Part shown: positions 1-4,887 of the stretch, piece after piece
Layout of the letters: every line of letters starts with the position of its first letter
How positions within the stretch are numbered: position 1 is the stretch's first letter
Assembly: GCA_041488095.1 (NCBI GenBank)
Contig: JBGPOP010000065.1
Span: forward strand, 1 to 11,654
Source of the DNA: DASYPQ01 sp041488095
GTDB taxonomy: Bacteria > Planctomycetota > UBA1135 > GCA-002686595
Length of the DNA stretch: 11,654 nt
Direction: 5' to 3'
Translations under genes and position numbers: made by a program
Notes under the pieces: model-generated
Databases searched by the model: none
The model's input: the letters and a program-made list of their open reading frames with translations, nothing else
What the model was told of the DNA's origin: nothing

Positions 1-47
1 CGCCCTGTGGGGGGGGGGCCCCGCGCGGTCCCGTTTCTGGGGGTGCG

Positions 48-116
48 CGGGGCGCGTGGCGCGGGGGGGCGGCCGGGGCCCCGGCCTTCTCGCCCCGCCC
101 CCCGCGCCGCGCCCCG
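48..116. repeat. G/C-rich foldback with central 16-nt palindrome
   Basis: The arm at 48-68 pairs with 98-116 over 19 base pairs, with one two-base bulge at 57-58. The enclosed loop contains a perfect 16-base palindrome at 71-86 (GGCCGGGGCCCCGGCC). The surrounding 1-140 segment is almost entirely G and C, with G runs at 9-18 (ten), 39-43, 49-52, 63-69 and 75-78, unlike the balanced coding GC of the rest of the window. I see no credible gene in 1-271. It could be a structured intergenic region, a G-quadruplex former, or a foldback artefact at the end of an assembled contig. Confidence 0.6.
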
Positions 117-140
117 GCGGGCCCCCAACCGCCGGCGGCT

Positions 141-188
141 CCTCGGTGTTCGGGTTTTCGCGCGCACGCTAAAACGCGAACACCGAGG
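141..188. terminator. Long hairpin, possible terminator of an upstream gene
   Basis: The arms 141-158 and 171-188 form an 18-position stem with a single mismatch (G153/G176). The core is CTCGGTGTTCG against CGAACACCGAG. Past a C159/T170 mismatch, pairing resumes at 160-162 with 167-169, leaving a four-base loop. The inner T run (155-158) and A run (171-174) sit inside the stem, and no T tract follows on either strand. It is therefore not a textbook intrinsic terminator. A terminator for a gene left of the window or a protein-binding inverted repeat are both possible. Confidence 0.4.
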
Positions 189-254
189 CCAAATAAGGGG
201 CTCGAGGCGCACGCGTGGCTCAGGCTGGCCACCTCTCCCGCGCTTGCGCCTGCG

Positions 255-263
255 TGCTAGACT
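255..263 (+). promoter_or_regulatory. Candidate extended -10 promoter element
   Basis: TGCTAGACT fits an extended -10 pattern (TGn followed by TAnnnT). No good -35 hexamer is visible 16-18 bases upstream. Only eight bases separate it from the ATG at 272, so transcription from it would begin at or almost at the start codon and give a leaderless mRNA. That agrees with the absence of a Shine-Dalgarno sequence. A similar TGCTACCCT lies before the HEAT-repeat gene. Confidence 0.3.
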
Positions 264-271
264 TCATCACC

Positions 272-1942
272 ATGCCCCCCCGCACGCTTCCCTGCTGCCT
301 GTGCGCACTTCTCGCGCAGATCCTGTTCTCGGCCTCCTCGATCGCTCAATCCTGCCCGAGGACCTTCGGGCCGATGGGCCCCGAGTTCCGCACCTCCCAG
401 ACCATCTACTACGACCAGATCTGGTCCCAAGCGGCTCGCGGTCCTTCCGGCTGGACCTTCGCCTGGAGCGAGAGCCAGGACGTCTTCGCCCGCCGCTTCG
501 ACCTCGGCCTGAACCCGCTGGGCGTCCAGTTCCGGGTCGACGGAACCTACAACCTCGGCATCCAGGACGAGCCCGCGATCGGCTGCGGATCGACCGGCAA
601 CCTCCTGATCGCCTGGTCCGAGCGCAACGGCTACGACGGATCCCTGATGGGCATCTACGGCCGCGTCTACGACTCGAACGGGAATCCGCTCGCCACCGAG
701 TTCCCGATCAATTCGATCACCTACGCCTCCCAGTGGCGGCCGCTGATCGCGCCCACGCCCACGGGCGGCTGGGTCGTGGCCTGGTCGGGCGACTTCGACG
801 GCAACGCCTATTTCAAGGTCCTCTCCTCCACGGGAGCGTCCCTGACCGGCGACGTCATGGCCAACACCTTCACCTACGATGCGCAGGTCGACACCGCGGT
901 CGCCGTCAACCCGAGCGGGACGATCTTCATCGCCTTCATCGACTTCTCGGGCCACGGCAACGTCGGGACGGGCCTCAACCTGTTCGGACGGACGTTCGAC
1001 TCCGCGGGCAACCCGATCCAGGCCCAGGAGTTCGCGCTCACCTCCTTCACCTCGAACGGCGACCAGCGCGACCCGCGCGCCGCGGCCGACGGATTGGGTC
1101 GCTTCTTCGTCGTGTGGGAGAGCCAATTCGGCGACGGCTCGCGCTACGGGATCTTCGCGCGCGTCTTCGACGCCGCGGGAGCGCCGCTCGCGCCCGAGTT
1201 CCAGGTGAACACGACCACGGCCGACGACCAGCGCGAAGCCCGCATCGCGGTCGACCAGCTCGGCCGTTCCTTGATCGCGTGGCAGGACTTCTCGGCCGGC
1301 ACCGGCAGCGCCAGGATCCGCGCCCGCCGGTTCAACGGCCAGGCGAACCCTCTGGGTCCCGACTTCGTGGTCAACGAGAACCCCGCCACGGCGGTGTCCC
1401 TGCCGAGCGTCGCCATGGACACGAGCGGGAGCGACATGATGATCGGCTTCCAGGGCCCGGGCGTGCTGGGCAATGGCCTGGATGTCTACGCGAAGCGCTT
1501 CGCCTCGAACCCGGGCCCGCAGATCTACTGCACGGGCAAGGTGAACAGCCAGGGCTGCACGCCGGCGATCGGCTACACCGGCAGCCCCAGCGCGAGCTCG
1601 TCGAATCCCTTCCTGATCACGGGGACGAACCTCCTCAACCACAAGCCCGCGATCCTGATCTACGGCTACGCTTCTTCGTTCGTGCCGTTCCAGGGCGTGA
1701 CGATCTGCATCGCGCCGCCGCTCAAGCGTCTGCCGTTCCAGGACACGGGCGGCAACCCGGGCCCGAACGACTGCTCGGGCGCGCCATCGACCGACTTCAA
1801 CCTGCGCATCCAGAGCGGGATCGATCCGGGACTCGTCTCGGGAGCGACGGTCAGCGCGCGCTGGTACTATCGCGATGCGCAGGACCCGACCGGATACGGC
1901 ACGGGGTTCACGAACGCCATCCGTTTCGTGATCTGCCCCTAG
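272..1942 (+). CDS. Secreted seven-repeat beta-propeller-like protein
   Basis: This is a predicted exported protein of 556 residues whose function is unknown. I chose the ATG at 272 because it places a typical signal peptide at the N-terminus (about residues 1-26, ending near SSIAQ). An in-frame GTG at 215 would put 19 implausible residues in front. The body carries seven related units spaced about 51-58 residues apart. They are recognisable by motifs such as FARRFDLGLNPLG, YGRVYDSNGNPL, FGRTFDSAGNPI and FARVFDAAGAPL, each next to a hydrophobic strand of the VVAWS/LIAWQ type. Seven units suggest a seven-bladed propeller. The last 140 or so residues (from IYCTGKVNSQGC to FVICP) are a Cys-containing module that I recognise as recurrent at the ends of planctomycete secreted proteins, perhaps for export or surface attachment. 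No catalytic motif is evident. A hairpin follows at 1966-1987. Confidence 0.88.
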   Translation: MPPRTLPCCLCALLAQILFSASSIAQSCPRTFGPMGPEFRTSQTIYYDQIWSQAARGPSGWTFAWSESQDVFARRFDLGLNPLGVQFRVDGTYNLGIQDEPAIGCGSTGNLLIAWSERNGYDGSLMGIYGRVYDSNGNPLATEFPINSITYASQWRPLIAPTPTGGWVVAWSGDFDGNAYFKVLSSTGASLTGDVMANTFTYDAQVDTAVAVNPSGTIFIAFIDFSGHGNVGTGLNLFGRTFDSAGNPIQAQEFALTSFTSNGDQRDPRAAADGLGRFFVVWESQFGDGSRYGIFARVFDAAGAPLAPEFQVNTTTADDQREARIAVDQLGRSLIAWQDFSAGTGSARIRARRFNGQANPLGPDFVVNENPATAVSLPSVAMDTSGSDMMIGFQGPGVLGNGLDVYAKRFASNPGPQIYCTGKVNSQGCTPAIGYTGSPSASSSNPFLITGTNLLNHKPAILIYGYASSFVPFQGVTICIAPPLKRLPFQDTGGNPGPNDCSGAPSTDFNLRIQSGIDPGLVSGATVSARWYYRDAQDPTGYGTGFTNAIRFVICP

Positions 1943-1965
1943 GCAGTCCGCCCGTCCTCCCGCGC

Positions 1966-1987
1966 GGCGTGCGGATCCGCGCACGCC
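1966..1987. terminator. Hairpin downstream of propeller gene
   Basis: GGCGTGCG (1966-1973) and CGCACGCC (1980-1987) form a perfect 8-bp stem around a six-base loop, starting 23 bases after the stop codon at 1940-1942. There is no T tract, so this is at best a structure-only terminator candidate. It lies in the 169-base gap before the HEAT-repeat gene, which otherwise contains only that gene's candidate promoter and ribosome binding site. Confidence 0.3.
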
Positions 1988-2072
1988 ACCGAGCGGGTCC
2001 GCAGCGGCGCGTCCTCGCGCTCCTCCGCTCGCGGCGTGGCACGGGTTCTGCCGAGGCGCCACGCAACCGGCC

Positions 2073-2081
2073 TGCTACCCT
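2073..2081 (+). promoter_or_regulatory. Candidate extended -10 promoter element
   Basis: TGCTACCCT resembles TGCTAGACT upstream of the previous gene (shared TGCTAnnCT). It lies 30 bases before the ATG at 2112, leaving room for a short leader with the GGAGGA ribosome binding site at 2095-2100. No convincing -35 hexamer is seen. The call rests mainly on the recurrence of the motif. Confidence 0.28.
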
Positions 2082-2111
2082 GGGATAGGTCCCCGGAGGA
2101 ATTCGAGAGCC

Positions 2112-3386
2112 ATGCACGCAACGCCCTTCGTCCGAGTCTCGGCCCGTTCCCTGTTGGCTGGTCTGACGATGTGCGCCGCAGCCGCGGTAATCGCGAGCCC
2201 GGCCCGCGCACAGGAGGGCGATGCGCGCGAGCTGCGGCGCATCCTGCACCTGAAGAGCGGCCAGACGATCCGCGTCCTCTCGCGCTGGAAGGACGACCGC
2301 TGGGAGTACCGCGGCAAGGAGGGCTGGAAGGACCTGCTCCCCGGATTCGTCGCCTCCGCCGACCTCGAGAGCGACGTCCTGAACACATGGAACAAGAACA
2401 AGGCCGGCGTCGCCCGGAAGGACATCGCCGCGCGCACGCGGCTCGCCGACTGGGCGCTCTCGGCCGGCCTGGCGGTCGAGGGGCTCGATGAGATGACCGC
2501 CGTCCTCGCGCTCGACCCCGACCGCCGGGAGGCGCTCGACTCGCTCGCCTTCCATGCGGACGTGATGAAGGTCCCCTCCCTGGATGTGCCCGCGGAAGGG
2601 CTTCCCGAGGCCAAGCGTTCCCTCCTGCGCTTCGGCGCCTCGGTGCCCGGAGCGGCGCGGGAGCTCGCGGTGCTCGAGCTCGGGAAGCTCCCGCACGACG
2701 AGGCGCTGCGCGCCGATCTCCTCGCGGAGCTGCGCTCGAGCATCGTCTCGCGCCGAGGCTTCGGCGCGCTCGCGCTGCGGCGCCTTCTGCCCAGCCAGGC
2801 GATCAAGCCGCTCATCCTCCACTCCGTGCTCGATCCCTCGGACGAGGTGCGCCGCGCCTCGAGCCTGGCTCTGCGCGCGGCGGACGAGCCCGGCCTGATC
2901 GTCCCGCTCGTGCGCGTGCTCGAGAAGAGCGAGTCGGCCGAGCTGCGCCGTAACGCGGCCGAGGCCCTGGGCGACATGGGCTACAAGGCCGCCGTCGAGC
3001 CGCTGGTCGCACGGCTCGCCTCCGCCGCCGCGGAAGCCGGGAGCACGAGCCGCATCCCCCACTCGAACATCTTCGTCGGTCGTCAGATCGCCTACATCCA
3101 GGACTTCAATGTCCAGGTCGCCCAGTTCCAGGCGGTCGCCGATCCCGAGGTCGGCGTGCTGATCGAGGGCGGGGTGCTCGACGCGGCGGTCGCGGGAGTG
3201 CAGGACGTCGACGTCGCGGTCGAGGTCGCGTCCGTGCGCGGCTCGCTCGAGCGGCTGACCGGCGCCTCCCCGGGGAAGACATCCAAGGCCTGGCTGGCGT
3301 GGTGGGAGGCGAACGGGACGAAGTGGAGGAGCGAGGATCTGTCGCGTCCTCCCCGCACCGGAAGCGACGCGCCTGCGGGCGGCTGA
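2112..3386 (+). CDS. Exported HEAT-repeat protein
   Basis: This 424-residue protein has an N-terminal signal peptide (about 1-33, cleavage likely after SPARA). The ATG is supported by GGAGGA at 2095-2100, 11 bases upstream. Residues 38-95 form a segment starting LRRILHLKSGQTIRVLSR and rich in W/Y (DDRWEYRGKEGWKD), perhaps a small beta domain. Residues of about 185-305 show helical HEAT-like units, for example LLPSQAIKPLILHSVLDPSD, EVRRASSLALRAADEPGL and ELRRNAAEALGDMGYKAAVE. These are scaffolds for protein-protein contact. The C-terminal part (about 310-400) contains IFVGRQIAYIQDFNVQVAQ and a Trp-rich AWLAWWEANG stretch that I have seen in planctomycete HEAT proteins. It probably acts in the periplasm as a binding or assembly protein. 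No partner is identifiable, and no enzyme motif is present. Confidence 0.87.
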   Translation: MHATPFVRVSARSLLAGLTMCAAAAVIASPARAQEGDARELRRILHLKSGQTIRVLSRWKDDRWEYRGKEGWKDLLPGFVASADLESDVLNTWNKNKAGVARKDIAARTRLADWALSAGLAVEGLDEMTAVLALDPDRREALDSLAFHADVMKVPSLDVPAEGLPEAKRSLLRFGASVPGAARELAVLELGKLPHDEALRADLLAELRSSIVSRRGFGALALRRLLPSQAIKPLILHSVLDPSDEVRRASSLALRAADEPGLIVPLVRVLEKSESAELRRNAAEALGDMGYKAAVEPLVARLASAAAEAGSTSRIPHSNIFVGRQIAYIQDFNVQVAQFQAVADPEVGVLIEGGVLDAAVAGVQDVDVAVEVASVRGSLERLTGASPGKTSKAWLAWWEANGTKWRSEDLSRPPRTGSDAPAGG

Positions 3387-3432
3387 GCCCGAGCCGGAAC
3401 ACTTTTCCGGTGCGTACCCGCAGCGCTTCCGG
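3354..3432. repeat. Nested, mutually exclusive inverted repeats at 3' end of HEAT gene
   Basis: CGCACCGGAA (3354-3363, inside the end of the HEAT gene) is exactly complementary to TTCCGGTGCG (3405-3414). TTCCGG (3405-3410) can instead pair with the nearer CCGGAA (3394-3399), giving a six-pair hairpin with a five-base loop directly after the stop codon. CCGGAAGCG (3358-3366) can also pair with CGCTTCCGG (3424-3432). These pairings compete. No T tract follows. The likely role is transcript 3'-end formation or stabilisation. Confidence 0.4.
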
Positions 3433-3450
3433 CTGGGAGCGCCAGCGCAT

Positions 3451-3470
3451 GGGAGTGCGGACGTACTCCC
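3451..3470. terminator. Short hairpin before small membrane gene
   Basis: GGGAGT (3451-3456) pairs with ACTCCC (3465-3470), with a possible further G-T and C-G pair inside. It lies 10 bases before the ATG at 3481, where a ribosome binding site would be expected. It may end transcription from the HEAT gene or shield the start of the next one. No T tract is present. Confidence 0.22.
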
Positions 3471-3480
3471 GCTCGCCCTC

Positions 3481-3732
3481 ATGATCCATCAGGAATCCAC
3501 GGGAGCCTTCAGGGCCGGTCTGCTCCTGGGAATCGGCTCCACGTTCGGTCTCGTCGGCCTGCTCCTCTCGGCCGGAGGATCGGTCGCCGGCCGGAGCGTG
3601 TCGGCCCAGGCGCCGCCGGCCGTCGCGGGACTCCTGGTCTGGGGTCCGAGGGCCTTGCTCGCCGCAAGTGGAGCGCTCGGCGCGCTCGCTGTCGCGATCC
3701 TCTCGGTGAGCTGGTTCCGGAAGAGCACCTGA
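3481..3732 (+). CDS. Small two-helix membrane protein, unknown function
   Basis: This 83-residue open frame has strongly G/C-rich third codon positions and two clear hydrophobic helices, about residues 12-33 (AGLLLGIGSTFGLVGLLLSA) and 57-79 (RALLAASGALGALAVAILSV). A short Pro/Ala-rich linker joins them, and the C-terminus is basic (WFRKST). I do not recognise a family. It lies 94 bases after the HEAT-repeat gene and ends 23 bases before the convergent minus-strand gene. There is no visible Shine-Dalgarno sequence ahead of the ATG; a hairpin sits there instead. The start is therefore uncertain and translation may be weak. The antisense frame over the same bases lacks a protein-like pattern. 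The hydrophobic organisation makes a real inner-membrane protein more likely than chance. Confidence 0.55.
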   Translation: MIHQESTGAFRAGLLLGIGSTFGLVGLLLSAGGSVAGRSVSAQAPPAVAGLLVWGPRALLAASGALGALAVAILSVSWFRKST

Positions 3733-3755
3733 GCGCCAGGTCGCCTTCCGGGCTC

Positions 3756-4877
3756 TCAGCGCCGCGCCAGCCCGGGAACGAACGAGAACACGAGCTCGAG
3801 CGCGATCAGCGCGATGATGATCCACTCGAGGATCTCCATGCGCACCCCGCTCGAGCGGTCGTGCACCTTCTGGTAGATGCTCTCGATCGTCTCGAGCTTG
3901 CGCAGGATGCCCGCGTTCCATTCAGACAGGCGGAAGCGCTGCGAGGCGGCGCGGTAGACGCGCGCCAGGTACTGGTCGCCGACCAGCTTGAGCGCGTTGC
4001 CGACACGCTCGAACAGGATCGCGCCGTCGACCTGCAGCCGCCCGACCTTGCGGAGCTCGATGCGCGACTGCGCCGGCAGCCACAGCGCGCTCCAGGTCCG
4101 CCGCGCGTTGATCACCTCGTAGGAGCGGTCGAGCGCGCGGTCGAGCGCCGCGTCCAGGAAGCGCATCTCGAGCAGCTGGAGGTTGGCGAACTCGAGCACG
4201 GAGCGCACGTCGTCGGGCTCCCGGTCCACGAGGACCGCCGCGTTCCAGTCGACCAGGGCCACGTCTCCGCCCCCGAAGGAGATGCGGCTCGCCATCGCGT
4301 CCTGGACCTCCTGCTCGGAGAGCGTGTCGCGCTCGGAGCGCAGGAGGCGCGCGACCGGGCCGGCGTGTCGCGTCCACAGCTCCTCGACGGCGAGCATGCC
4401 CTCCGCCTCCTCGATCAGGAAGATCAGGTAGTCCTCGGATTGATCGGCGATGTTCGCGCGGTCGACCGCGCTCTCGATCACCGCCAGGAGGTGGGCCACG
4501 CGCTGGCGCGAATCCTGCCGGAACAGGTCCGTCGCGATCAGCGAGCAGGACAGCTCGACCATGTCCTCGAACGGACCCTCGAAGGGGATCGTGTAAACGA
4601 CCGAGACGCCGCCGAAGTCGTAGACCGAGAGGTCCACGCTCGACGCCGTCCGCCGGCCGGCGATCTCGAGTGGCGCGATCTCCTGCGTCATGCGCAGCGG
4701 CGGCGGATCGAATTGGAAGTAGGTCGGAGCGTGGCCCTTGTGCTTGATCCGGGCCACCTCGGTCAGGTCGGCCACGTGCTGCTTGCAGCGCACGAGGTCG
4801 ACCCCCAGCCCGATGTCGTAGGCGAAGACGACGTGGACGAGGCCCTTCCTGACGACGAGCGCGGGCACCTCGCTCAT
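3756..4877 (-). CDS. RMD1/DUF155-like tail-anchored protein
   Basis: This is a 373-residue protein without a signal peptide. The start is the ATG at 4877-4875, which has GAGGAG (4887-4882) four bases upstream, overlapping the stop codon of the preceding gene. The same frame stays open further upstream, but that part is a shadow of the neighbour. The N-terminal half has a beta-rich region including SVYDFGGVSVVYTIPFEG (about residues 95-112). The middle is helical and charged. The C-terminal end reads LRKLETIESIYQKVHDRSSG and then EILEWIIIALIALELVF, a single membrane helix at about 349-368 followed by a short basic tail. That layout, especially the R..LEWIII..I.LE tail, resembles the RMD1/YagE-like DUF155 family, whose members are membrane proteins of poorly known function. 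The assignment is from memory of the family pattern. It is the last gene of the cluster and converges on the small membrane gene. Confidence 0.82.
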   Translation of the reverse strand: MSEVPALVVRKGLVHVVFAYDIGLGVDLVRCKQHVADLTEVARIKHKGHAPTYFQFDPPPLRMTQEIAPLEIAGRRTASSVDLSVYDFGGVSVVYTIPFEGPFEDMVELSCSLIATDLFRQDSRQRVAHLLAVIESAVDRANIADQSEDYLIFLIEEAEGMLAVEELWTRHAGPVARLLRSERDTLSEQEVQDAMASRISFGGGDVALVDWNAAVLVDREPDDVRSVLEFANLQLLEMRFLDAALDRALDRSYEVINARRTWSALWLPAQSRIELRKVGRLQVDGAILFERVGNALKLVGDQYLARVYRAASQRFRLSEWNAGILRKLETIESIYQKVHDRSSGVRMEILEWIIIALIALELVFSFVPGLARR

Positions 4878-4881
4878 CGGT

Positions 4882-4887
4882 CTCCTC
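4882..4887 (-). promoter_or_regulatory. Ribosome binding site overlapping upstream stop
   Basis: GAGGAG on the minus strand shares bases with the TGA stop (4888-4886) of the PA14/propeller/DUF1080 gene and lies four bases before the ATG at 4877. It fixes the start of the DUF155-like gene and suggests that ribosomes ending one gene reload on the next. Confidence 0.6.

Noticed and set aside
257..2062. Antisense open frame of about 600 codons opposite the propeller gene
   Set aside because: Its composition is Arg/Ala/Gly/Val-rich without domain features. It exists because the third positions of the real gene are G/C.
7..2088. Long plus-strand open frame of 693 codons overlapping the propeller gene
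   Set aside because: Its translation is dominated by Arg, Pro and Gly with no hydrophobic or domain pattern, typical of an out-of-frame reading of high-GC coding DNA. The frame starting at 272 has a signal peptide and regular repeats.
3733..3755. Shared bidirectional terminator between the convergent genes
   Set aside because: I looked for an inverted repeat in the 23-base gap. GAGCGCC and CAGCGCC occur as direct rather than inverted near-copies, so no hairpin forms.
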